Positions 46,570-54,429 of a DNA stretch of 64,000 bases are shown here, piece after piece. The notes beneath the pieces were generated by a model. The model searched no databases, was not told where the DNA came from, and saw nothing but the letters and a program-made list of their open reading frames with translations. The stretch's first letter is position 1. Each line of letters opens with the position of its first letter. Location: positions 62,001 through 126,000 of the forward strand of contig NZ_QAJM01000003.1 of NCBI RefSeq assembly GCF_003852405.1, given 5' to 3'. Source of the stretch: Pseudomonas sp. KBW05 (GTDB lineage: Bacteria; Pseudomonadota; Gammaproteobacteria; Pseudomonadales; Pseudomonadaceae). The translations under genes and the position numbers were made by a program.

Positions 46570-46583
46570 GTGATCTGAGTCAG
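46570..46583 (+). promoter_or_regulatory. Anr/FNR-like box of the arcDABC promoter
   Basis: GTGATCTGAGTCAG matches the central TGAT-N4-(A/G)TCA of the Anr consensus TTGAY-N4-RTCAA, with mismatched ends. Its centre (46576.5) is 41.5 nt upstream of the start predicted from TATTCT (46606-46611), the class-II activator distance. Confidence 0.45.
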
Positions 46584-46644
46584 CTGTTTGAATAGCGCAC
46601 AGAATTATTCTGTGGTCTCTCTTCTCCTGCATTGGAGTCACGCA

Positions 46645-48072
46645 ATGTCTGACACTCCCGGAAAACTTAGGCTAGGTGCATTGGTTGCACTTGTCGTGGG
46701 CTCAATGATTGGTGGCGGGATCTTCTCTCTGCCACAAAACATGGCCGCCAGCGCCGATGTCGGCGCAGTGTTGATTGGTTGGGTGATTACCGCCATCGGC
46801 ATGTTGACCCTCGCTTTTGTGTTCCAGACCCTCGCCAACCGCAAGCCCGACCTCGACGGCGGTGTGTATGCCTACGCCAAGGCCGGTTTTGGCGATTACA
46901 TGGGCTTCTCGTCCGCCTGGGGTTACTGGATCAGCGCCTGGCTGGGCAACGTCGGTTACTTCGTATTGCTGTTCAGCACCCTCGGTTATTTTTTCCCGAT
47001 CTTCGGCGAAGGCAATACGCCGGCGGCGGTAATAGGTGCCTCGGCGCTGCTGTGGGCCGTGCATTTCCTGGTGTTGCGCGGGATCAAGGAAGCGGCGTTC
47101 ATCAACCTGGTGACCACCGTCGCCAAGGTCGTGCCGCTGGTGCTGTTCGTGTTGATCGCGCTGTTCGCGTTCAAGCTGGAGATCTTCACCGCTGACATCT
47201 GGGGCGTGAAAAACCCCGACCTGGGCAGCGTGATGAACCAGGTGCGCAACATGATGCTGGTCACCGTGTGGGTGTTTATCGGTATCGAGGGCGCGAGCAT
47301 CTTCTCGTCCCGTGCGGAAAAGCGCTCCGACGTGGGCAAGGCCACCGTGATCGGTTTTATCACCGTGCTGCTGTTCCTGATGCTGGTGAACGTGCTGTCC
47401 CTGGGGATCATGACCCAACCGGAACTGGCCAAGCTGCAGAACCCGTCGATGGCCGCCGTGCTGGAGCATGTGGTGGGCCACTGGGGCGCGGTGCTGATCA
47501 GCGTCGGCTTGATCATCTCGCTGCTGGGGGCGCTGCTGTCGTGGGTGCTGCTGTGTGCGGAGATCATGTTCGCCGCCGCCAAAGACCACACCATGCCGGA
47601 GTTCCTGCGCAAGGAAAACGCCAACCACGTACCGGTCAACGCCCTGTGGCTGACCAACGCGATGGTGCAGCTGTTCCTGATCATCACGCTGTTCTCCGCC
47701 AGCACCTACCTGTCGCTGATCTACCTCGCTACTTCGATGATCCTGGTGCCCTACCTGTGGTCGGCGGCCTACGCCCTGCTGCTGGCGGTGCGCGGCGAGA
47801 CCTACGAAAACGCCCTCAAGGAGCGCAAGAAAGACCTGTTCATCGGCGCCATCGCCCTGATCTACGCGATCTGGCTGCTCTACGCCGGCGGCACCAAATA
47901 CCTGCTGCTCTCCGCCCTGCTCTACGCCCCCGGCGCGATCCTGTTCGCCAAGGCCAAGCGTGAACTGGGCAAACCGATTTTCACCAATGTCGAGAAGCTG
48001 ATTTTCGCCGCAGTGGTCATTGGCGCCCTGGTGGCGGCCTATGGGCTCTACGACGGCTTCCTGACCCTGTAA
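46645..48072 (+). CDS. arcD: arginine/ornithine antiporter ArcD
   Basis: A 475-residue APC-family antiporter that brings in arginine and expels ornithine. Characteristic stretches are LRLGALVALVVGSMIGGGIFSLPQNM, VFQTLANRKPDLDGGVYAYAKAGFGDYMGFSSAWGYW and FIGIEGASIFSSRAEKRSDVGKATVIGF. The start MSDTPGKLRLG at 46645 has GGAG upstream; the longer frame is rejected. It is the first gene of arcDABC, preceded by an Anr-like box, so anaerobic/low-oxygen induction is expected. Confidence 0.93.
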   Translation: MSDTPGKLRLGALVALVVGSMIGGGIFSLPQNMAASADVGAVLIGWVITAIGMLTLAFVFQTLANRKPDLDGGVYAYAKAGFGDYMGFSSAWGYWISAWLGNVGYFVLLFSTLGYFFPIFGEGNTPAAVIGASALLWAVHFLVLRGIKEAAFINLVTTVAKVVPLVLFVLIALFAFKLEIFTADIWGVKNPDLGSVMNQVRNMMLVTVWVFIGIEGASIFSSRAEKRSDVGKATVIGFITVLLFLMLVNVLSLGIMTQPELAKLQNPSMAAVLEHVVGHWGAVLISVGLIISLLGALLSWVLLCAEIMFAAAKDHTMPEFLRKENANHVPVNALWLTNAMVQLFLIITLFSASTYLSLIYLATSMILVPYLWSAAYALLLAVRGETYENALKERKKDLFIGAIALIYAIWLLYAGGTKYLLLSALLYAPGAILFAKAKRELGKPIFTNVEKLIFAAVVIGALVAAYGLYDGFLTL

Positions 48073-48106
48073 CACCTGAATCTTTTTGTTCACTGGAGGA
48101 TCTGAA

Positions 48107-49363
48107 ATGACCACGGAAAAAGTGAAGTACGGCGTACATTCCGAAGCCGGCAAACTGCGCAAAGTCATGGTGTGCTCCCCAGGCTTGGCCCACCAGCGGC
48201 TGACTCCCAACAACTGCGATGAACTGCTGTTCGATGACGTGCTGTGGGTGGCCCAGGCCAAGCGTGACCACTTCGACTTCGTGACCAAGATGCGCGAGCG
48301 GGATATTGATGTGCTGGAAATGCACAACCTGCTCACCGATATCGTCGCCATCCCCGAAGCGCTGGACTGGATCCTGGAGCGCAAGATCACCGCCAACACC
48401 GTCGGCCTGGGCCTGGTCAATGAAGTCGGCTCGTGGTTGCGCAGCCTGGAGCCGCGCAAGACCGCCGAGTTCCTTATCGGTGGCGTATCCGCCGATGACC
48501 TGCCAAGCCAATTCGGTGGCAAGACCATCGAGATGTTCCGCGACTTCCTCGGCCACGCCAGCTTCATCCTGCCGCCGCTGCCCAACACCCAGTTCACCCG
48601 TGACACCACCTGCTGGATCTACGGCGGCGTGACGCTGAACCCGATGTACTGGCCGGCGCGACGTCAGGAAACCCTGCTGACCACCGCCATCTACAAGTTC
48701 CACCCCGAGTTCACCAACGCCGACTTCCAGATCTGGTACGGCGACCCTGACCAGGAACACGGCGCCTCCACCCTGGAAGGCGGCGACGTGATGCCAATCG
48801 GCAACGGTGTGGTGTTGATCGGCATGGGCGAGCGCTCGTCCCACCAGGCCATCGGCCAACTGGCGCGCAACCTGTTCAAGAACAAGGCGGTGGAAAAAGT
48901 CATCGTCGCCGGCCTGCCGAAATCCCGCGCCGCGATGCACCTGGACACTGTGTTCAGCTTCTGCGACCGCGACCTCGTGACCATCTTCCCCGAAGTGGTC
49001 AACCAGATCGTCGCCTTCACCCTGCGCCCTGACGAAAGCAAACCCCACGGTATCGACATCCAACGCGAGAAATCCAACTTCCTCGACACCGTCGCCGCCG
49101 CCCTCGGCCTCAAGGCCCTGCGCGTGGTGGAAACCGGCGGCAACGCCTTCGCCGCCGAGCGCGAGCAGTGGGACGACGGCAACAACGTGGTGGCCGTGGA
49201 GCCTGGCGTGGTCATCGGCTACGACCGCAACACCTACACCAACACCCTGCTGCGCAAGGCCGGTGTGGAAGTCATCACCATCAGCGCCGGTGAACTCGGT
49301 CGGGGCCGTGGCGGCGGCCACTGCATGACCTGCCCGATCATCCGCGACCCTATCGACTACTAA
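48107..49363 (+). CDS. arcA: arginine deiminase
   Basis: It hydrolyses arginine to citrulline and ammonia, the first step of the ADI pathway. The 418-residue product (start [26 protein letters not shown] at 48107, with GGAGGA upstream) has the catalytic Cys406 in [13 protein letters not shown], and the guanidinium-binding regions [12 protein letters not shown] and [17 protein letters not shown]. Length and residue number match P. aeruginosa ArcA. An intercistronic hairpin lies between it and arcB. Confidence 0.97.
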   Translation: MTTEKVKYGVHSEAGKLRKVMVCSPGLAHQRLTPNNCDELLFDDVLWVAQAKRDHFDFVTKMRERDIDVLEMHNLLTDIVAIPEALDWILERKITANTVGLGLVNEVGSWLRSLEPRKTAEFLIGGVSADDLPSQFGGKTIEMFRDFLGHASFILPPLPNTQFTRDTTCWIYGGVTLNPMYWPARRQETLLTTAIYKFHPEFTNADFQIWYGDPDQEHGASTLEGGDVMPIGNGVVLIGMGERSSHQAIGQLARNLFKNKAVEKVIVAGLPKSRAAMHLDTVFSFCDRDLVTIFPEVVNQIVAFTLRPDESKPHGIDIQREKSNFLDTVAAALGLKALRVVETGGNAFAAEREQWDDGNNVVAVEPGVVIGYDRNTYTNTLLRKAGVEVITISAGELGRGRGGGHCMTCPIIRDPIDY

Positions 49364-49374
49364 ACGACCATCCA

Positions 49375-49404
49375 CCCGGCGGCGCCTATCCCGCGCCGAC
49401 CGGG
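49375..49404 (+). other. arcA-arcB intercistronic hairpin
   Basis: CCCGG-GGCGC and GCGCC-CCGGG arms with a small internal loop and a 7-nt top loop, 12 nt after the arcA stop. There is no T-tract. It fits an RNA-processing or stabilising element in the arc transcript. Confidence 0.55.
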
Positions 49405-49432
49405 CCGATTACCGAATCCAAGGAGAATCATC

Positions 49433-50443
49433 ATGGCGTTCAACATCCACAACCGCAGCCTGCTCAGCCTGGAACACCACACCCCGCGCGAGCTGCGCTA
49501 CCTGCTGGACCTGTCCCGCGACCTCAAGCGCGCCAAGTACACCGGCACCGAACAGCAACACCTCAAAGGCAACAACATTGCGCTGATCTTCGAAAAAACC
49601 TCCACCCGCACCCGTTGCGCCTTCGAAGTGGCGGCCTATGACCAGGGCGCCAACGTCACCTACATCGACCCGGGCTCGTCGCAGATCGGCCACAAGGAAA
49701 GCATGAAAGACACCGCCCGCGTGCTCGGGCGCATGTACGACGCCATCGAATACCGTGGCTTCAAGCAGGAAATCGTCGAAGAACTGGCCAAGTTCGCCGG
49801 TGTGCCGGTGTTCAACGGCCTCACCGATGAATACCACCCGACCCAGATGATCGCCGACGTGCTGACCATGCGTGAACACGCCGACAAGCCGATCCACGAG
49901 ATCAGCTACGCGTACCTGGGCGACGCGCGCAACAACATGGGCAACTCGCTGCTGCTGGTGGGTTCCAAGCTGGGCATGGACGTGCGCATCTGCGCGCCAA
50001 AAGCCCTGTGGCCTCACGATGACCTGGTGGGCCGCTGCAAAAAATACGCGGAAGAAAGTGGCGCGCGCATCACCCTCACCGAAGACCCTAAAGCGGCGGT
50101 GAAAGGCGTGGACTTCATCCACACCGACGTCTGGGTCTCTATGGGCGAACCGGTTGAAGCCTGGGCCGAGCGCATCGAGCAACTGCTGCCGTACCAAGTG
50201 AACGCCGAGCTGATGAAAGCCACCGGCAACCCACGCACCAAGTTCATGCACTGCCTGCCGGCGTTCCATAACAGCGATACCAAGATCGGCAAACAGATTG
50301 CCGAGCAGTATCCGCACCTGGCCAATGGCATTGAAGTGACGGACGACGTGTTCGAATCGCCGGCGTGTATTGCCTTTGAGCAGGCGGAGAACCGCATGCA
50401 TACCATCAAGGCGATTTTAGTCTCGACCCTGGCTGACCTGTAA
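49433..50443 (+). CDS. arcB: catabolic ornithine carbamoyltransferase
   Basis: It splits citrulline with phosphate into carbamoyl phosphate and ornithine. The 336-residue product has the carbamoyl-phosphate motif [15 protein letters not shown] and the ornithine-binding [10 protein letters not shown]. It has the length of the catabolic (ArcB) type, not the shorter anabolic ArgF, and lies in arcDABC. AAGGAGAA precedes the ATG. A REP pair follows before arcC. Confidence 0.96.
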   Translation: MAFNIHNRSLLSLEHHTPRELRYLLDLSRDLKRAKYTGTEQQHLKGNNIALIFEKTSTRTRCAFEVAAYDQGANVTYIDPGSSQIGHKESMKDTARVLGRMYDAIEYRGFKQEIVEELAKFAGVPVFNGLTDEYHPTQMIADVLTMREHADKPIHEISYAYLGDARNNMGNSLLLVGSKLGMDVRICAPKALWPHDDLVGRCKKYAEESGARITLTEDPKAAVKGVDFIHTDVWVSMGEPVEAWAERIEQLLPYQVNAELMKATGNPRTKFMHCLPAFHNSDTKIGKQIAEQYPHLANGIEVTDDVFESPACIAFEQAENRMHTIKAILVSTLADL

Positions 50444-50465
50444 CTGAAGGAATGCGGACCAACCT

Positions 50466-50553
50466 GTGGGAGCGGGCTTGCTCGCGAAAGCGGTGCATCA
50501 GTCAACACATGTATCAACTGATCCACCGCTTTCGCGAGCAAGCCCGCTCCCAC
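50466..50553. repeat. REP pair inside the arc operon, between arcB and arcC
   Basis: The GTGGGAGCGGGCTTGCTCGC head and its inverse enclose about 40 nt. It lies within a presumed single transcript and could form a large hairpin that lowers or stabilises arcC expression. Confidence 0.92.
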
Positions 50554-50599
50554 ATTTTGTCCCGTGTTCACAACGATGGATTCCAGAAGGACACTCTGT

Positions 50600-51529
50600 A
50601 TGCGTATCGTCGTTGCACTGGGCGGGAACGCCCTGCTCCGCCGTGGTGAACCCATGACTGCGGACAACCAACGCGCCAATATCCGAATTGCCACCGAACA
50701 GATCGCCAAGATCCACCCCGGCAACGAACTGGTCATCGCCCACGGCAATGGCCCGCAAGTCGGCCTGCTGTCGTTGCAGGCGGCGGCCTACACCCAGGTG
50801 TCGCCGTACCCGCTGGACGTGCTCGGAGCCGAGACCGAAGGCATGATCGGCTACATCATCGAACAGGAACTGGGCAACCTGCTGGACTTCGAAGTGCCCT
50901 TCGCCACCCTGCTCACCCAGGTCGAAGTGGACGCCAACGACCCCGCCTTCAAGAACCCGACCAAGCCCATCGGCCCCGTGTATTCCAAGGCCGAAGCAGA
51001 AAAACTCGCCGCTGAAAAAGGCTGGGCGATTGCCCCGGACGGCGACAAGTACCGCCGTGTGGTGGCCAGCCCACGACCGAAACGCATCTTTGAAATCCGC
51101 CCGATCAAGTGGCTGCTGGAAAAAAGCAGCATCGTGATCTGCGCCGGCGGTGGCGGCATCCCGACCATGTACGGCGAAGACGGCAAGCTCAAGGGCATCG
51201 AAGCGGTGATCGACAAGGACCTGTGCTCGTCGTTGCTGGCGTCGCAACTGGAAGCCGACTTGCTGGTGATCGCCACCGACGTCAACGCCGCCTTTATCGA
51301 CTACGGCAAGCCGACCCAGAAAGCCATCGGCCAGGCCCACCCCGACGAAATCGAAAAACTCGGCTTCGCCGCCGGCTCCATGGGGCCCAAGGTGCAAGCG
51401 GCCTGCGAGTTCGCCCGCAAGACTGGCAAAACCGCCGTCATCGGTTCACTCTCGGACATCGAAGCGATTGTCCAGGGCAGCGCCGGTACACGCATCAGCA
51501 CGGCAAAGCCTGGCATTACCTACCTGTGA
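50600..51529 (+). CDS. arcC: carbamate kinase
   Basis: It makes ATP from carbamoyl phosphate and ADP, the energy-yielding step of the ADI pathway. A 309-residue amino-acid-kinase fold: [28 protein letters not shown] at the start, [16 protein letters not shown] and a C-terminal [14 protein letters not shown]. The start at 50600 is the family-typical Met; the longer frame from 50564 is rejected. An AGAAGGA precedes it. It follows arcB across a REP pair and is followed 18 nt later by a DUF5064 gene. Confidence 0.96.
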   Translation: MRIVVALGGNALLRRGEPMTADNQRANIRIATEQIAKIHPGNELVIAHGNGPQVGLLSLQAAAYTQVSPYPLDVLGAETEGMIGYIIEQELGNLLDFEVPFATLLTQVEVDANDPAFKNPTKPIGPVYSKAEAEKLAAEKGWAIAPDGDKYRRVVASPRPKRIFEIRPIKWLLEKSSIVICAGGGGIPTMYGEDGKLKGIEAVIDKDLCSSLLASQLEADLLVIATDVNAAFIDYGKPTQKAIGQAHPDEIEKLGFAAGSMGPKVQAACEFARKTGKTAVIGSLSDIEAIVQGSAGTRISTAKPGITYL

Positions 51530-51547
51530 AGTTGAGGAGAAACGCCT

Positions 51548-51910
51548 ATGGCCACCTTTGAACCGGGTCACTTGCACGTCGAACGTCATGCGCTCAATGC
51601 CAATGACTACAGCTACAACCTGTGCATCGACTACGAAGTCAGCCAGGACCCCAAGGAAGGCAAGGGCATGCTCTTCAAGCTGCATGGCTCGGTGCAGGGC
51701 AAGGACCTCAAGGAAGAGTTCTTTTTACCCAAGGACCAGGCGTTCGACTTTGCCCGGCATGCGATGAACATTGCGCAGAAGTATGGAATGCCGAAGATCG
51801 CGGTGCTCAACGGCTCGATGCACAAGCAGTACGACCTGATGTTCGAGGATGTGCGGCATCAGTTGGATGTGAAGCCCGGTGATCCGGTCAAACCCGAACA
51901 CCTAGAGTAA
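51548..51910 (+). CDS. DUF5064 family protein
   Basis: A 120-residue soluble protein (MATFEPGHLHVERHALNANDYSYNLCIDYEVSQDPKEGKGMLFKLHGSVQGKDLKEEFFLPKDQAFDFARHAMNIAQKYGMPK) of a Pseudomonas-restricted family without known function. GAGGAG is placed well before the ATG. It follows arcC by 18 nt and may be co-transcribed with the arginine pathway; whether that is functional is unknown. A REP pair lies after it. Confidence 0.8.
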   Translation: MATFEPGHLHVERHALNANDYSYNLCIDYEVSQDPKEGKGMLFKLHGSVQGKDLKEEFFLPKDQAFDFARHAMNIAQKYGMPKIAVLNGSMHKQYDLMFEDVRHQLDVKPGDPVKPEHLE

Positions 51911-51928
51911 GAACACCGCAAATCCCCT

Positions 51929-52032
51929 GTGGGAGCGGGCTTGTGTGGGAGCGGGCTTGCTCGCGAATGCGGTGTATCAGTTGATACATGTGCTGACTGA
52001 CACACCGCATTCGCGAGCAAGCCCGCTCCCAC
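51929..52032. repeat. REP pair with duplicated left head
   Basis: GTGGGAGCGGGCTTGT is repeated before the full GTGGGAGCGGGCTTGCTCGC head; inverse head at the right. Located between the DUF5064 gene and gcsR. Confidence 0.92.
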
Positions 52033-52123
52033 ATTTGGATCTTCACCCAATGTGGGATTTCACCTCTACCCTCGCTCCAAGGCATACTTGCCGCCTCTGC
52101 TCTCCAGAATTGCAAATCGCCCC

Positions 52124-53632
52124 ATGCGTATCCACGTCAGCTTCATCGACCGCGTCGGCATCACCCAGGAAGTCCTGGCCCTGCTCGGTGGGCGCAATCT
52201 CAACCTGGATGCGGTGGAAATGGTGCCGCCCAACGTCTACATCGACGCGCCGACCCTCAGCGCCGAGGTGCTCGAAGAACTGCGAGATGCGCTCTTCAGC
52301 GTGCATGGCGTACAGGCCGTCACCGTGGTGGACATCCTCCCCGGCCAGCGCCGCCACCTGCAACTGGACGCCCTGCTGGCTGCCATGACCGACCCGGTGC
52401 TGGCCCTGGACAGCGCGGGCAAGATCCTGCTGGCCAACCCGGCGTTGATCGCGCTGTACGGTCGCGAACCCGCCGGCGAAAGCATCAGTGAATTGTTCAA
52501 CGACCCGGCGCTGCTGGCGACCTTGCTGGAACATGGCTTTCGCTTGCCGCTGCGCGAGATCAGCGTCAACGGCCAGACCCTGCTGCTGGACGCCACGCCG
52601 ATCACCGACGCCGGCGCCCTGCTGACCCTCTACCAACCCAACCGCATCGGCGAACAACTGTCGGCGCTGCACCACGACCATGCCGAAGGCTTTGACGCAC
52701 TGCTCGGCGAATCGCCGGTGATCCGCACCCTCAAGGCGCGGGCGCAGCGGGTGGCGGCGCTGGATGCGCCGCTGTTGATCCAGGGCGAGACCGGCACCGG
52801 CAAAGAGCTGGTGGCGCGGGCCTGCCACGCCAGCAGTGCGCGCCACAGTGCGCCGTTCCTGGCATTGAACTGCGCGGCGTTGCCGGAGAACCTCGCCGAG
52901 AGCGAGCTGTTCGGCTATGCCCCGGGCGCGTTTACCGGCGCCCAGCGCGGCGGCAAGCCGGGGCTGATGGAACTGGCCAACCAGGGCACGGTGTTCCTCG
53001 ATGAGATCGGCGAGATGTCGCCGTATTTGCAGGCCAAGCTGCTGCGTTTTCTCAATGACGGCAGCTTCCGCCGCGTCGGCGGCGACCGTGAGGTGAAGGT
53101 CAACGTACGCATCCTCAGCGCCACCCACCGTGATCTGGAAAAGATGGTCAGCGAAGGCACCTTTCGCGAAGACCTGTTCTACCGCCTCAACGTGCTCAAC
53201 GTCGAAGTGCCACCGCTGCGTCAACGCGGCCAGGACATCCTGCTGCTGGCGCGTTACTTCATGCAACAGGCCTGCGCGCAGATCCAGCGCCCAGTCTGCC
53301 GCCTTGCGCCGGGCACCTACCCGGCGCTGTTGGGCAACCGCTGGCCGGGCAACGTGCGCCAGTTGCAGAACGTGATCTTCCGCGCCGCCGCCATCTGCGA
53401 AAGCAGCCTGGTGGACATCGGCGACCTCGACATCGCCGGCACGTCGGTCGCGCGCCAGAGTGACAACGAAGTCGACAGCCTGGAACAGGCGGTGGAAGAT
53501 TTCGAGCGCAGCCTGCTGGAGAAGCTTTACAGCAGCTATCCCTCGACTCGGCAATTGGCCAGCCGGTTGCAGACCTCGCACACCGCGATTGCCCATCGCC
53601 TGCGCAAATACGGCATCCCCAACAAACCTTAA
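52124..53632 (+). CDS. gcsR: GcsR, TyrR-like sigma-54 enhancer-binding activator
   Basis: A 502-residue regulator: N-terminal ACT domain (about residues 1-70, [33 protein letters not shown]), PAS-like segment (about 78-180), AAA+ sigma-54 domain (about 200-430) with Walker [13 protein letters not shown], the GAFTGAQ loop that contacts sigma-54, and Walker [12 protein letters not shown], then a C-terminal HTH ([25 protein letters not shown]). Located just upstream of gcvH, it matches P. aeruginosa GcsR, which activates glycine catabolism in response to glycine; PhhR is the close alternative. The start is at 52124; the longer frame from 52052 lacks conserved residues. Confidence 0.92.
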   Translation: MRIHVSFIDRVGITQEVLALLGGRNLNLDAVEMVPPNVYIDAPTLSAEVLEELRDALFSVHGVQAVTVVDILPGQRRHLQLDALLAAMTDPVLALDSAGKILLANPALIALYGREPAGESISELFNDPALLATLLEHGFRLPLREISVNGQTLLLDATPITDAGALLTLYQPNRIGEQLSALHHDHAEGFDALLGESPVIRTLKARAQRVAALDAPLLIQGETGTGKELVARACHASSARHSAPFLALNCAALPENLAESELFGYAPGAFTGAQRGGKPGLMELANQGTVFLDEIGEMSPYLQAKLLRFLNDGSFRRVGGDREVKVNVRILSATHRDLEKMVSEGTFREDLFYRLNVLNVEVPPLRQRGQDILLLARYFMQQACAQIQRPVCRLAPGTYPALLGNRWPGNVRQLQNVIFRAAAICESSLVDIGDLDIAGTSVARQSDNEVDSLEQAVEDFERSLLEKLYSSYPSTRQLASRLQTSHTAIAHRLRKYGIPNKP

Positions 53633-53654
53633 CTGATAAAACGCAGGTCAAAAT

Positions 53655-53741
53655 GTGGGAGCGGGCTTGCTCGCGAATGCGGTGTATCAGTCAGAGATGT
53701 ATTCACTGACCCACCGCTTTCGCGAGCAAGCCCGCTCCCAC
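53655..53741. repeat. REP pair (REPIN)
   Basis: GTGGGAGCGGGCTTGCTCGC head and inverse, immediately upstream of the gcv control region. The right flank (GGACTGCATTCC) matches one of two conserved flank classes. Confidence 0.92.
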
Positions 53742-53783
53742 ATTGGACTGCATTCCAGTTTTTGGTCCAGGAACGACATCGAC

Positions 53784-53801
53784 TGTACTGAAAGCGCTAC
53801 A
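53784..53801 (+). promoter_or_regulatory. GcsR-like 18-bp dyad, site 1
   Basis: TGTACTG-AAAG-CGCTACA, 7-4-7 layout matching the tandem GcsR elements I recall from P. aeruginosa (TGTAACG-N4-CGTTCCG). One nucleotide separates it from site 2. Confidence 0.6.
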
Positions 53802-53802
53802 G

Positions 53803-53820
53803 CGTAACGATATCGCTACA
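53803..53820 (+). promoter_or_regulatory. GcsR-like 18-bp dyad, site 2
   Basis: CGTAACG-ATAT-CGCTACA; same 7-4-7 layout, its start 19 nt from that of site 1, placing both on nearly the same face of the helix. Confidence 0.65.
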
Positions 53821-53883
53821 ACCCTGTTTTTTGCGTGCCATGCAAGGCTTTGATCCACATAGGCTTTTTTTCCTGCGCCCAAC

Positions 53884-53901
53884 TGTAGCGAAATCGCTAC
53901 A
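53884..53901 (+). promoter_or_regulatory. GcsR-like 18-bp dyad, site 3
   Basis: TGTAGCG-AAAT-CGCTACA is a perfect 7-bp inverted repeat. It lies 81 nt downstream of site 2 and 64 nt before the -24 element. Confidence 0.65.
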
Positions 53902-53933
53902 GTCGTATTGCATAACGCTATAACCATTTTTAT

Positions 53934-53946
53934 TAACTTGTTGATT
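53934..53946 (-). promoter_or_regulatory. perfect IHF consensus before gcvH promoter
   Basis: On the minus strand AATCAACAAGTTA fits WATCAA-N4-TTR at every position. It lies between the upstream dyads and the sigma-54 promoter, as expected for IHF-assisted looping. Confidence 0.6.
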
Positions 53947-53964
53947 TATAACGATTTAATAACC

Positions 53965-53981
53965 TTGGCCGCGATCTTGCT
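53965..53981 (+). promoter_or_regulatory. sigma-54 promoter of gcvH-gcvP-sdaA-gcvT
   Basis: TTGGCCGCGATCTTGCT has GG and GC 10 nt apart. The predicted start near 53992 gives a leader of about 44 nt to the gcvH ATG at 54036. With the IHF consensus and GcsR-like dyads upstream, all parts of an enhancer-dependent promoter are present. Confidence 0.7.
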
Positions 53982-54035
53982 AAGCAACTCCCCATTATTC
54001 CGTCCACCAGACGAATCTGGCCCCGAGGAGTTTCC

Positions 54036-54419
54036 ATGAGCGAGTTGCGTTTCACTGAAGATCACGAATGGCTGCGCGCCGAAGCTGACGGCAGCGTCAC
54101 CGTGGGTATCACCGCTTTCGCACAGAACGCGCTGGGTGATGTGGTTTTCGTGCAACTGCCGGAGTTGCAGGCCTACGACAAGGGCGCCGAAGCGTCCACC
54201 GTGGAGTCGGTCAAGGCCGCCAGCGGCGTGTACATGCCGCTGACGGGCGAAGTGTTGGAAGTGAACGACAAGTTGAGCGACAGCCCGGAACTGGTCAACG
54301 AAGACCCGATGGGCGAAGGCTGGTTCTTCCGCTTTAAACCGGCCGATGCCGACGCGGTAGCTAAACTGTTGGATCAGGACGCGTACGACCGCCTGATCAA
54401 AGCCAACGCTGAAGCTTGA
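54036..54419 (+). CDS. gcvH: glycine cleavage system H protein
   Basis: A 127-residue lipoyl carrier that shuttles the aminomethyl group of glycine between P, T and L proteins. The lipoylation site is Lys60 in [27 protein letters not shown]. It is the first gene of the GcsR-linked operon; a GAGGAG site overlapping its stop serves gcvP, 10 nt downstream. Pseudomonas also has another gcv copy elsewhere; this is the inducible gcvH2 type by context. Confidence 0.96.
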   Translation: MSELRFTEDHEWLRAEADGSVTVGITAFAQNALGDVVFVQLPELQAYDKGAEASTVESVKAASGVYMPLTGEVLEVNDKLSDSPELVNEDPMGEGWFFRFKPADADAVAKLLDQDAYDRLIKANAEA

Positions 54420-54429
54420 GGAGCGCGCA

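Larger units (their letters stand above)
46198..46644. other. divergent control region between the two arcD genes
   Basis: A 447-nt gene-free, relatively AT-rich region. It contains two TGTCGC ArgR-type half-sites (46317 on +, 46364 on -), an Anr-like dyad at 46570-46583 and a TATTCT -10-like hexamer at 46606-46611 for the rightward operon. I could not place the leftward promoter. Confidence 0.6.

Noticed and set aside
46702-48609. 635-codon antisense frame across arcD and arcA
   Set aside because: It covers two well-identified genes and reads as low-complexity Gln/His/Arg/Asp sequence; no start signal.
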